A DNA stretch of 64,000 nt from Bryoerythrophyllum caledonicum. Taxonomy: Eukaryota > Streptophyta > Bryopsida > Pottiales > Pottiaceae. The DNA lies in assembly GCA_963971425.1 (NCBI GenBank), contig OZ020516.1, positions 19,971,332-20,035,331 of the forward strand. The letters are read 5' to 3'. Position numbers and translations under genes: made by a program. Below are positions 42,656-55,500 of this stretch, in pieces. Every line of letters begins with the position of its first letter. The first letter of the stretch is position 1. The notes under the pieces are model-generated. The model had not been told where the DNA came from. It did no database searches and worked only from the letters and a program-made list of their open reading frames with translations.

Positions 42656-43234
42656 ACCATGAACATTTTTTCCGATTCCCTTTCTTCGCTAATGTCCAGG
42701 ACTATCAACTCGTGGTTTTATTTCCATTTATTAAAAGGTTAAAATTAGAGAGTACACAATCAAATAAAAAATTTGAATAAAATTTGATAAAACTTACAAT
42801 GGTTGTGAAGTCCAACGGTAGGGGATGTGGAGTCATATAATTTCATCGTGATAGCTATATTACACAATGTTTCAATGAATAATATTCTAATGTTCTAATA
42901 TTGGATTCTAAACTATCGTCCATTGGTTTAAGATACCCCATTTCTCCAATTGGAATTGGCGTGGTGCTAAATTGAAGATGTTATATGCTGCCAATACATG
43001 ACATAACTTTTGCATGTTGCTAACATAGCACTTCTCAAGTCGGTTAAAAAAATGTATTAGAAAAAATGATACATTGTAACAAAAATTTATGATATTGAAG
43101 AGAAGTACGAGTGAGAAATTCACTCATGCATTGACTACTAGCCATACTCGTGACAAGCAAAACTAATTCCACATATTCAAATACGAGCTACCGGAAAATA
43201 CAAATACTATTCAGAAGATACTTCATTGCAATTT

Positions 43235-46200
43235 TCATGCTTGCTCAGCAAAATTAGCAAGCTCTAGAATGCGCATGACTTTGTTAAAGCTGTAGCTTGG
43301 GGCATGCATGAATAAGTCCTCCTTGTAGTCCATCCTACATAAATAGCGTAAAATGTAGTACACATGCTTGCAATACTTCCATTGCCCTTTCTTCCCCAAT
43401 GCCTCCACTGACATCTTCACGAAATCTGGACATGTACACGCGGGGTAGTCTGTGAAGGTTGTGCAATACGACTTCTCCTTCTCCGTTTGAAGAGTGATAA
43501 CACATCCAAATCCCGGATACGGCATGGCGGTGACATTCGTAACGTAGCAATTCTTCATCAACGCTGCGCTTGACCACTTGTTTCGGTGCTCAACAGAAGG
43601 CACATATGTACTTCGGCGAATCTAGTAGCCGTTGCGGAAAGTATGGTACAAGTCCGGATTCTCTGGAAGCAGGAAGTTCAATCGCGGTAGAGGCATGCTC
43701 AAAGTTACCTAGAATTGTCTACGAGGCAACAAAGCACCACGTTGCTCTAAGTGAAAACATGCTTCTTCTAACGATAAAACTTCATGCATCGTTAGATTTG
43801 TACCAAGCTTTATTGGCCACGTCTTTGGAACTGATGGCCAATCTACTACAAACGGTTTCTTCGAACCCATCACGCATCGGCTAATATCATCAGCACAAAA
43901 CCAGAACTCGACTGAAGTATTTCGGGGCGACATGAATTCCTTCTTTTTGTCAATATATGTTGGGGCAGATGTTCCCTGACTCCCACGCCCAACTCTAGCG
44001 TCACACTTCTCACCGGTGTGAGCTTGCAATGCCTTGCACTTTTGGTGGGAGGTCTTCGGAAGCCGACCAATGTGCTACTTTGTCGGATCACACTCTGATT
44101 CCAATACTGCAGTTGTGTGGCGGACCACAAAACCTTGTTCATTTAGGGCCTCTTTGATCCGCATCTGAGTCACCCTTCTGCCATCTCGTAGAATCGAATA
44201 GTTCACCGTATCGGATCGGTGGAAGTCGTGGCTGGACCTGGGTGGCATGTCAAGTTTGCGTTTTGTAGACCCAAAATGCTCCGCTCCTTCGAGCCCACCT
44301 GTCTTTGTCAAGAAATCCTCCGCCCCCGGGAAACTCTGCACAGCTTCTGCAATGAGTCTTAGATCACCAGAACGTTGGGCAAATCTTAATCGAAGCATAC
44401 CTTTGTCTGGACCTTTCCCGGCAGTGCCTCCATTGATCCATGCCCGGTACGAAGTGATTTGCATGAAAGCACGAATTAGGTCATCCACGGCAGCAGCATA
44501 TAAACATGTCATGGTATTCCCGGACTGTTGAAGCCAGCAGTTGTGGACTATCTCCGCAAGATTACATGATGGCATGTCAGCCCGCTTATCGAGTGTGAGG
44601 TCCTAATATCAGACACCAAATGTCATTACAGCATTCACAACTAACATTTCAACAAATAGAATATTTAAGAATAGGCATTGCGAGAACTTACTAGTTGCAT
44701 TGCTCCACCCTATTGTCTATATTGGAAATGCCAAAAAGCCATCCAATCTTCTAGGGTACGACGCCCACTTTCGGTAGTGGCTCCAGATGAAATCCACCAT
44801 CCGTGAATGACGTTGTATTGTGCTTCAGCCTCTTCTTGTGATTTGGCGTTCTTCCATATCCTGCAAAGTGCAATGTGTTGATCTTGGAATGCTGGTAGAA
44901 TGCTCTTTGTGGTGGCTCGTTGAAGGCACTTGGTCCAATGGAATAAACAAGTCCGTTCTTTGTTTTCAATCGGGACGTCCTTGTCATCATTGCCATACAC
45001 TCGCCGAACAGCGTGCTAATTTGCTCCGGCACTATCAGCCCTGAACCCTTTGAAGTTCGTGTTTTCCACTTCGTGATTCAACATCAAATCATTCAAGTTC
45101 TTCCAAAACAACCGTTGTGCTTGAGCATCCTCCGATTGCATATCACACATAGCTATTGTCATAACTTTACAATACTTATTGTCGTATACATGGCATGCCA
45201 TGGTAGTCCAGTCTTTAACCCGCTAGACGTGATCAAACATCAACCAACAATCTTGGAGGTCTCCACCAGGTTGCATCCGCCGAACAAGATCAACACCGCT
45301 ACGAGGACGATCAACAGGCATTTTAAATACAAACACCTTACCTTTAAATTGGCCCGGGAACTTGTTTTCGTGGATGAAGACAAACTTCGACGACTCCTTT
45401 AGCTCCATGATGTTGTCCATGATACCCTTCCCACCACTATAGAAGCGCTTGCATGTTGACACCAAGTTCGTTATGTTAGAGGATGATAGAGTCTGAAATT
45501 GATCCAAGACAGCATCCATGGATGCTCCCCTTCAAGGTTTGATGATCCTGATCCGGGACGGATCAAGTAATCGGAAAAGTAATTCTTACTGGCAGCCATA
45601 ATGATTGCACAATTACTGGCGTTGGGTGTGCGCTCGACTTCCTTCGCAACGCACTCATGCATCACGTCCATTGCGGTTTGGTCAACTCCATTTGAGATGG
45701 GATGCTAGTGAATACCAAGATGAATGGCAAGTCGGGTGCGCTCCGAATCGGTACACATCACATAATAAATACGTGCATCACAGAGAGCTAGACAAATAGG
45801 CGGGGTTTGACAAACCTTACAAGCCAAGGTTGACTTTCTTGGCGGAGCGCCATTGACAGGTCAAGGGGAAATGGCGAGACCACTCCACTCCGTTTGATTA
45901 GTGCGACCTTCATTCCTGCATTTAAAGTCACAATGAAGCTTAGGACATTGAAGATGGCTAGTACAAGATGACTTTTGGTATGTCAGGCCAAAATCGTTCA
46001 TGATATTCGTAGTCATTGTCTTGCATCATGTGTGACCATCGTGTTGCTTGCTCATACCATCCAGTCCTCCTCCAAACTGAGTTGGTATGCCTTCTGAAAG
46101 TGGAGGCAACTCAAACATCATGTCCCCATTGTAAGATGGAGGCAAATACTTCACACGTGAAACCTTTATGCTGTCGAAATCCACGTGTATCAACTCAGAA

Positions 46201-46790
46201 CGGGATCCCTTTCTAGAATAGGTCCTGCGAACATATGGAATGATACTGCGGATACTTTTAGAATTTGGATGGACAGGTGGTTTTCTATAGGAAAGAGACG
46301 GAGACATGTGCGACCTACTTGGGGTATGGATAGACGCATCGGGACAAGTAGAGTCTTGTGACTTAAAGGTGTACGATGATTCTTCCAAATTCACATCAGA
46401 GAGGTCCTCGTCTGTGTCACTTAGTAGCTGCACGCTTGGGTTGGACTGTGTGCCCAAACCGGGCACGAGTATTGTATTACCGGAATCGGTAGAAGGGATC
46501 ATCACGGCACACGACGCAATAGCAGACATTTGAGTATCCCTAACACCATATACTTTAAAAGAACCACGACACAGATTCCACAGAAAGCCTAGATCGTCTC
46601 AATCTTTCACTTGGTATATAGAATGTTCTAATACTCCTAAGCTATCAAACACCTCTTGTTCAACATGAACGGTTCCAATTCTAAATCCAAAGCGACTACT
46701 GAAGACTGCCTCCGGGACATTAACAATGCCATTTTCACCAACGGACATGACAAGCGGAACACCACCACTCTGAGATGTGAGTGACGCCAT
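43235..46790 (-). pseudogene. MULE transposase (decayed)
   Basis: Homologous protein blocks run down the minus strand. They are an N-terminal exon from ATG 46790 (MASLTSQSGG), a serine-rich exon 46529-46026, a cysteine-rich block leading into AIHLGIH and DVMHECVAKEV (about 45900-45540), and a block with KFVFIHENKFPGQ (45519-45223). The MULE core follows with MTIAMCDMQSED and GFRADSAGAN (about 45200-45016), then ERTCLFHWTKCLQR (about 44955), a block starting LPSCNLAE-like at 44575, and a C-terminal SWIM zinc finger CTCPDF...YCKHVYYI (about 43470-43350). The Asp residues in CDMQSED and ADSA fit the DDE acidic positions. SWIM fingers are usual in MULE transposases. Several in-frame stops (near 45013, where TAG replaces an expected Trp, near 45225 and near 45690) and frame changes show it is dead. 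Confidence 0.75.
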
Positions 46791-48201
46791 AGTCAAGAGC
46801 TCTCCACAGCATAGGATATGGAATGCCTGCGGATTTTGATTGCGGTTGTATATCGAACAAAATCAATTGCTTACTTAAACATCTGAGTGAAGAGGTCCAA
46901 TTACGGAAACGCATCGTGCTCATAAATGGCAAAAATATTTAATGCCTTCTGTCAGATGCCCATGCACGCTCTCTAATAGCGCCTCAATGAATATAGAAAC
47001 GTTTTCAAATTTATAAAAAAATTAAAAAGGTTGATCCAACTAAGGCGGAGTGTACCATACAGTAGGTATTTAACGTGTACAGTCGTTTTCCACTACACTA
47101 AAGATGATATTTAGTATAACCACATTAATGTTTTTGGAAATGTAATAATTTCTTATTTTTGAAGAAGATTTTTACCGAGTACACCACTATCAATACTATC
47201 TAAAGAGAGTTATCATTGTTAAGATAGTTGATAAAAATATTCATCAAAAGTAAAAACTTTTAGCACTATTAATCAAATTAGTGCGGTTAACACTAAATAT
47301 CATCTTTAGTATAATTAAACAGCAAATAGCCAATGATAAGAGAGATGAGAGATGATTAATTGAAAGAGAGTTAAATACTTTGTATACTAGAAGATATGGA
47401 GAGCACGCAGATTCTCTACTATGGCGGAGTAATGCATTCTTAGTCTGCCAATACGACTTGCGCACAATCTGACACATTTTTATTGAACACGACAAAATAG
47501 AAACCAATCTAGTGATCATGATCAAAGTCAGCAATTTACAAATAGATAAGTACTTGTTGTATCCTCTAAGCCACCAAGTTTGCTTAAAGTTTATTATTCC
47601 CCGATGTTGTCGTTATTCACTTAAGATGAATGATAAATCCAGTTAAGTGCAATGATTGTGACTGCAGAAGCAAATAATAGAGATGCTATAGCCACGATTA
47701 ACTTCGAGTTTGAAATTCAAATTGAGGCTGACAACAATTGATAAACTAGATGGAGATTATGGGCCATCCCGTTGGCAACTGCTTGAAATAGTAAAATGGC
47801 TCCAAGTATGGGTAGTTTACGTTCAACCATGTCTTGCCATATTATAGCAGCCGTACTCTTGTGAAAATGTTCAATGTGACGCAACCAGGACGACTTGTAC
47901 AGGATGACAAGCAAGGGTGGCCAGAACAGAAGAACAACACACTACTCAAATCCAAAGCCCAGGAGGTCCTCAATTCAGCGACAACAGCACAAGCCCTTGG
48001 TTTCAGAGGAGAGTCGTGAGGATCTGTCATCTGAGGGGCCCGTGTGATTGAGAAATTTGTTAAGTATACTGCAAGCAGAAGAGGTGCCTCACTGTACTAT
48101 CAAAGTAAGTGCTTTATATTCATTTGATAATTTAGTAATCAATAATGCAATCCTGTATCGGTTATACTTTAATTTGTAATGTGTAGTCGTCCAGCTATTT
48201 G
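46791..48201. other. MULE interior without a clear gene
   Basis: AT-rich sequence between the two divergent MULE genes, probably holding both promoters. A short ORF at 47834-48019 has no recognisable domain and might be an upstream exon of the plus-strand gene. Confidence 0.4.
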
Positions 48202-49059
48202 ATGCAGCTGCGTAGAGATAGGGGAGAAGAAGAGTCTATACAAGTTATCATGACGAGAGATTTCACGAGACCTAATGCGTCAGTAAGCTCGATGCATGGG
48301 GATAAGGGTGCAAACGGTGTTGGTGACGACCATGACTATCAAAGCATGGACTCAAGTATGGACCCTAATGGCCGTGTAAATTCATCACGATCCACAAGAA
48401 ATATGAATTGGTCCTCATCTAGGGCAACCAATGGTCGACCAAGGACCGATCCAGGAAGCGCGGGGAATAGTGGGCCAATATTGTTGGGTGTGGAGCGGGC
48501 CCAAATGACACAGGTACAATATCTTCAGAATGTTTAACATTATGCATGATAACCATGGTTTCATATTAATCTCAATGTATCTCCAACTATATTGTGCGTT
48601 ATGGTTACTAGACAAATAGGTAGTTAGAACCTAATATATAATCTTCCTGGATATTGACCGATACATTATGCGCTAGTTTTAGGGCATATGCATCATCTTT
48701 CAAAGCTGAGTGAGAACATCGTCTTGATTTCTAACTCGCGCACGAGCCCGTGCTACTGTGAGGGGTCTCTTTACATTCCAACCACCTACCATATACTTCG
48801 TCAAAACCCAGTTCAAATTTGCTTTCGAGTGGCTGCTGATGTGCACTTCTAGTGAATGAATATTTTTGAGCTTTAGTTTCTACTCAAGCACTGATGTTTA
48901 AGAGTTGTCCTTGGACATTAGGTTACAAGCATTAGTGGAATTGCATGAGACAATTTGAACAAAATGGAATTGCTTCACTTGTAGGCAGGAGGTGGTGAGA
49001 ATGGAGAAGGGAGTGGACAGACACACGACGACGAGGAGCTACAGACGCAAGCAAGACAC
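48202..49059 (+). pseudogene. Probable first coding exons of the MULE's second gene
   Basis: An exon from ATG 48202 to 48513 (donor CAG|GTACAA) encodes a Ser/Asn/Asp-rich low-complexity segment. A second, 48985-49059 (acceptor TTGTAG, donor CAC|GTAAAT), is Gly/Glu-rich. Both are phase 0 and would join in frame to the phase-0 exon at 52600, so the satellite array would lie in the intron. No domain is present, and the link to the downstream gene is inferred from phase and strand only. Confidence 0.35.
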
Positions 49060-49399
49060 GTAAATACGCGACATTTTCAGCTGACTCGAATACGCGAATG
49101 TTGAGTCCCGTGTCTCCTTTTCAAGTACAATAGTGATGTTTGTATGTCTAAACCCAAGTCTTTATCAAATAACCCAACACCCATAACGTAATCATTATTT
49201 CTATAAACCCTGATCCTATGAGCCATAGTTATTTCAATTCGGTAAAACCTAAATGCTTGTGACTTCTTCAGGTTGAGGCTTAAGAGAGTCGTGCCGGAGT
49301 TGGGTTCACGAGCTTTGACTCTGACGTAATCGAGGCCGACAAGAACCGGCAAGCACTCATTGTGAGTTAACTTTCTACTCGGAAATGAATCCATGGTGC

Positions 49400-52195
49400 C
49401 TGATTTCATAGTATATTCTTTTTAAACTCATTCGATGTTCACTAGCGTTTTTGGATTCTGAATTGTGGTTTAGGTTAATGTACGAAGTAGCCGAGAAATG
49501 ATGCCTCACGATTTGACGTCACTTATGCATGATAAAAAAATTTATCTGAATGATCTAGCCGGGAAAGGAAATCAGAGTTAGAGAGAGCCTTGGGTCCTTC
49601 GGATCCGAGGGACTGATTGAGTGCAGAATTCTAAAAATTGTTTTTTCCTTGATAGGGATTTTCTTTAGCGAAAGCCTGACTTCATGGCATTTTTTTTAAA
49701 ATCTCATTTGATGTTTAGTGGCGTGTGTGGACTCTGGAATGTGGTTTAAGTTTGTGTATGAAGGTGCCTCGGATCCAAGGCTCACGTTTTCACGTCGCTT
49801 ATGCATGATAATTCTTTTGATTCAAATGATCTAGCGGAGAAAGCAAATCAGAGTTAGAGGGAGCCTCGATTCCCTCAGATCCGTAGGACTGATTGAGTGC
49901 AGAATTCTGAAGTATGTTTTTTCGTCGATAAGGATTCTCCTTCGCATTAGCCTGACTTCATGGTGTATATTTTTTAAACTCATTCGATGTTCACTGGCGT
50001 TTTTGGATTCTGAAATGTGGTTTAGGTTAATGTACGAAGGTGCCTCGGATCGAAGCCTCATGATATCACGTCGCTTATGCATGATAAAAGTTTTGATCTG
50101 AATGATCTAGCCGGGAATGGAGTTCAAAGTTAGGGAGAGCCTCGGGTCCCTCGGATCTGAGGGACTGATTGAGTGGAAATTTTTGAAGTTTGTTTTTTCG
50201 TCGATAAGGATTCTCCTTTGCATTAGCCTGACTTCATGGTGTTTTTATTTCAGCTCATTCGATGTTAAGTGGCGTGTGTGGACTCTGGAGTGTGGTTTAC
50301 GTAAATGAATGAAGATGCTTCGGATCCGAGGCTCACGTTTTCACGTCGCTTATGCATGACTAAATTTTTGATTCGAATGACCTAGCCGAGAAAGGAGTTC
50401 AGAGTTATAGACTGTTTGAGTGCAAATGAGTGAAGTTTGTTTTTTCGTCGATGTAGATTCTTCTTAGCGGAAGCCTGACTTCATGGTGTTTTTTTTAAGT
50501 CTCATTCGATGTTTAGTGGTATGTGAGGATTCTGAAATGTGGTTTAGGTTTATGTATGAAGGTGCCTCAGATCCGAGGCTCTCGATTTCTCGTCGCTTAT
50601 ACATGATAAAAGTTTTAGATTCAAATGAAATTGCAGAAAAAATAAATCAGAGTTAGAGAGAGCCTCAGATCCCTCGGATCCGAGGGACTGATGGAGAGCT
50701 GAATTCTGAAGTTTATTTCTTTGTTGATGTGGATTTTCCTTTGAATAAGCCTTACTTCATGGTGTCTTTTTAGAGCACATGCGATGTTTAGTGGCGTGTG
50801 TGGATTCCGAAATGTGGTTTAATTTAATCTTTGAAGGTGCCTCGGATCCGAGGCAGGCTATTACAAGTCACTTCTGCATGATCATAATTCGAGATTCGAA
50901 TTCAGTAACCAAGAAATGTAATCAGTGTTAGAGAGAGGCGAGGGACTGATGGAGTGCAGAAGTATGTTGGTTTTTTTTAGTCGATAATGATTCTCAGGCC
51001 GCTGAAGCCTGACTTCATGGTGTTTTGTATTTAAACTCATTTGATGTTTAGTGGCAAGTACGGACTCTGTAATGTGGTTTAAGTGAATGTATGAAGGTGC
51101 CTCGGATCCGAGTCTCACGTTTTCACGTCGCTTATGGATGATAATGTTTTTGATTCGAATGATCTAGCGGAAAACAAAAATCAGAGTTAGAGGGAGCCTC
51201 GGGTCCCACGGATCCAAGGGACTGATTGAGTGCAGAATTCTAAAGTATGTTTTTTCGTCGATAAGGATTCTTCTTCGCATTAGCCTGACTTCATGGTGTA
51301 TTTTTTTTAAACTCATTCGATGTTCACTAGCGTTTTTAGATACTCAAATGTGGTTTAGGTTAATGTACGAAGGTGCTTCGGATCCGAGCCTCACGATTTC
51401 ACGTCGCTTATGCATGATAAAAATTTTGATCTGAATGATCTATTCGGGAATGGAGTTCAGAGTTAGAGAGAGCCTCGGGTCCCTCGGATCTAAGGGACTG
51501 ATTGAGTGCAAATTTTTTATATTTTTTTTTTCGGCGATAAGGATTCTCCTTTGCATTAGCCTGACTTCATGGTGTTTGTTCTTTTAGTTCATTCGATGTT
51601 TAGTGGCGTGTGCGGATTAGTTCTCTTGATTACTTGTCACATATACATGATAAAAGTTTTAGGTTCGAATGAACTTGCCAAGAAAGGAAATCAGGGTTAT
51701 AGAGAGCCTCGGGTCCCTCGGATCCGAAGGACTGATGGAGTGTTGAATTCTGAAGATTGTTTTTTGTTGATGTGGATTTTACTTTGCCGAAGCCTTACTT
51801 CATGGTTCATAGTTCATACGTTCATGGTTTTTTTTAGAGCGCAGGCGATGTTTAGTGGCGTGTGTGGATTCCGAAATATGGTTTAGGTTAATCTTTGAAT
51901 GTGTCTCGGATTCGAGGCAGGCTATTACAAGTTGCTTCTGCATGATCAGAATTCGAGATTCGTATGAAGTAGACAATTTCATTAATTCAGATTTACAAAG
52001 AGCCGAGGAACTAATGGAGTGTAGAGTTATGATGGTTATTTTTTGAATCGATAAGGATTCTCCTTTGCCGAAGCCTAACTTCATGGACTATTGTATATAA
52101 ACTCATTTAAAGTTTAGTGACGTCTGTGATCTCTAAAATGTGATAAGTTAATGAATGAAGGAGCCTCGGATTTGAGGCACGCGATTATTGGTCTT
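49400..52195. repeat. About 276-bp satellite array, about 11 degenerate copies
   Basis: The landmark GCCTGACTTCATGG (with variants) recurs at about 49408, 49674, 49951, 50227, 50474, 50750, 51008, 51284, 51560, 51793 and 52074. The most frequent spacing is 276-277 bp. Each unit also carries a GTGGTTTAGGTTAATG-like block, GCTTATGCATGATAA, and one or two GGATCC-centred palindromes such as CCCTCGGATCCGAGGG (50671-50686) and GCCTCGGATCCGAGGC (50839-50854), both perfect over 16 bp. Some units are shortened. Short ORFs inside are repeat artefacts. Confidence 0.9.
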
Positions 52196-52599
52196 TTTTG
52201 CATGAACCGAATTCTAGATTTGATGCTACTAACATGCTGGATTCTTCTTACTTGCTGGTTAGTGCGATGAGGACTCTTACATGCAGGATGCTTTTTATTG
52301 CTTGTTGCTTGCTTGAATCATGATTGTGTCTTCCTGGTTTGTTGACCTAGTTTAACTCACTCGACGTCTTTGTGGCGTGTGTAAAGTAATTCTAGATTCG
52401 ATGCTACTTGAATGTTGGATTCTTCTTACATTTGCAATGTGCGTTGATGCTTCTTACATGCTGGAGGATTCGTTACAAGCTTGTATCAAGTTTGTTTCTT
52501 CCAGGATTGTTGTCTTCGTTACTTATGCTGGATTTTTGAAAAGCTCTAGTTTCATGCTCTAGTATGTAACTGATAATATTTTACAATGGATGACTGTAG

Positions 52600-55500
52600 A
52601 TGGCGACACCGCATGGTGACAAGGTCATGCCAACTGTGGACTTGGAGATGCCGAGTATGGACACGACTTCGGCTTCTGAAGCTTTGGGATCCCCGCATGC
52701 GGATTCGAGTTTAGTCGTGCAAGTTGTACCGACGATGGGGGTAGATCCCAGTTTGGAGACAACAGAGCTTTCATTGAGGAAGTCCATTCGTGGGACTTCC
52801 TCCAATGTGCTCCAGAAGTCTCATTATCCATCTATCGGGGAGTTGCACATCCCACTCTACCAAATGTTGCCAATGACGGAGGTGCGTATTTCAGTCAAGC
52901 CGGACATAGAGAAGCTGAAGAGCGAGTTTGTCAAAGGCTACCGCCCAGGATCTGCATGTTTCTATGTTGCTTTGAAAAACTTTTCGATGGTAGAACGGGA
53001 AGTTCTGCCTGAGGAGCGTGCGGACGGTCAGATCTTTGGCGGGCGGAGGACCGGGAGTTCGAAGCTTTGATTGCGGTAGGCCAAAGTTACAATGCCTTTC
53101 TGATCGTTATTTTTTTGTGTGGGATGGCAACCACCGCCATCTTGCATGGATGGATGTCATATCCACCATGCATAGAAATGATTCTGCCTTTCATATTCTA
53201 GTTCGGGCAGTTTTATTAGAGCCCACATTGGGGAACCTCCATATATTACTAAACTGGAACAAGTTGGTTCTTTTCTTGATTTCTTTTTATGTTTGGTTTT
53301 TTTACATTTGTTTGTATTTTATGGTTATTCTCGCATGACTTTGAAGTTCATGAACATTGTCACTCAGGTAGAAAGACTCCAACCATGTGACACACTAAGT
53401 GTCACATGATGTGAAGAGAGTTCAGTATTTTGGGTTGTTGGACTTCGATCAGCTCAAGGCTCTGATTAGTGATGAGGATCACGATGCTAGTGTGGTAGAG
53501 TGGACTAGAAAGGGGACCAAAAAGTGGTACCATATGACCTTCGATTCATTCTTAAAGTTACTCTATGAAGTACGAACTAGAATTAAATTTGGTCGAAGTT
53601 TGTGTACTCTAAGCTATTATGTGTGGCCCAGAATACGTGTATGATATGTTATTGTATGTTTTTTGGCAATTATACTTATACTCTCTTATTTGATTTCTTC
53701 ATGTAGCGGGAGCTTATTGCACTTCAAAGAGATTGTATTCAAATTTACCGTGACACACTTGTGACCGGTGTTGGGGCTGATTGTGTTGGGAGCTCGGCGG
53801 AGTTGATCATTCTATGCTCCGAAGTGGTGCAAAAGAAGAAGACTCAATGTGGCACCTTACTCACCCGACTTCTTGCCATTGCTGACTCTCGTAATGGTGA
53901 AGAGTTTTTCAAAGAGGTATTCGTTTGTTCAATTCTTTGTACTTGTTCATTCAACATCATTTGCATGATTTTATAGTTTTTATTGACCACTTCTTTGTTA
54001 TCCTTTGATTTAGATTCTTCATGATTACGATGTTTATGAGAACAAGCCGGAAATCACATCAAAGAAGTTGCAACTGCTTTGCACTTCTAAGGTTTCAGCA
54101 AGGTTCAAAGGTAGATGGATGCATGGGTGGAATTTGTCGAAAGAGGGCAGGGATGAATACAATTTTCCAAGAGCACCATGTTCGGAGATCAGTCTTAAAC
54201 CTTGACTAGACGTGGCTTCATTTTGGGCAGGGGTAAGTTCAATTTTCTTAGGGCATTTTATGTTATATTTTTCCATCAGTTGTAAGTTATGTTTTGTAAC
54301 ATTTTCTTGTTATTGTATAGCTTGAGGAGGAGGCAGAGAAGTATTTGCCATAGTCGTGAAAGAAGACAATATCACCATTAGAATGGAGGGTCTCCCAAAC
54401 CCGGTACTGGATATTGGCTCATGGATTGAGGCCAACTCTCTCACGTTCTAAAAGAAGGCATTTGAGAACCATTTTAGTGGGACGAAGCCGTTCGTGAAGT
54501 CTGATGAGTTTTTCAAGCAGCCAGAGACACCTCAAAGTGTCTAGAGAGTGGTGCTCCGATATTTTTGGCGAGAGCTCGTGGCCAGCAGAGCATTGCAGCC
54601 TTGGGAGTTGTCAATCCGGCTGAGGAAATGGTATGATACCATAGTTAGCGCTGAGTGTATTTTCATAGAATCTCAGTTGCGCCGTTTTACTCGGCATCAC
54701 TTGGCTCGATGTCCTTAGTACTTAGAGCTTTGGCATTCAGCTCCAACTCCAGGTGACGAGGTGGAGCTTCGGGAGTCATGTGATGCCTTGGCAACATATT
54801 TTTGAGCGGGTCCAGCTTTGCAAGCTTCAGCTCCATTCGAGATTGAGCCTGAGCTTGAGCTCTCTCAAAAATCCAAGGAGAGGGCAAAATAGAAGGCAGC
54901 TATGATTGCGGCCAAAGGAACAGAGCGAGAAGCGGCACGGTTGGAGAAGGAGACTGCAAGGAAGGACAAGAAAGAGACTCGAGTACGGAACAAGGAATTA
55001 GCAACAATGGTGGCAAAGGAGGGACCTAAGAAATTATTGTCTGTCATGGGTCTTGGATCGTTCTCACAGCCGGCACCCGTATTGTCAACATTTGGCGCTT
55101 ATCCATCCGCTTGCAACCGCCCATGAGCATTCGTTGCGAAACCATCACAGACCATCTATTCTATTCCTGTGGTGGAGCAGACAGAGTCCAATGTTGTTGT
55201 TGAGGTAATCAATACCAACGCCTTGTCTATATTTACTGAGTATAATTCCATTACAACCGATGATGATGTTTCTCCAGTTTGGAGGAATATAGCACAGTGG
55301 TTGATGGCCCATGGCGGATCCAAGACACGGTACATGAAGGGGGAGCTAACTGAGGATGGTTTGGCGGATATGTTTATATTTGACGTCCCCGAAGACTTGC
55401 CCGTTCCAAGCATTTAGGGTGGTACAGTGATTCCACCAAGGAACATACTACCTACAGTGCCGACCTCCAAGGGTCGGAAAGAGTCATTGTGGATTCGCAG

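Noticed and set aside
54330-54370. Two extra stops (TAG and TGA near 54352-54358) as C-to-T decay
   Set aside because: The coding frame resumes in another phase just there, so a small indel or splice difference explains them better than base changes.
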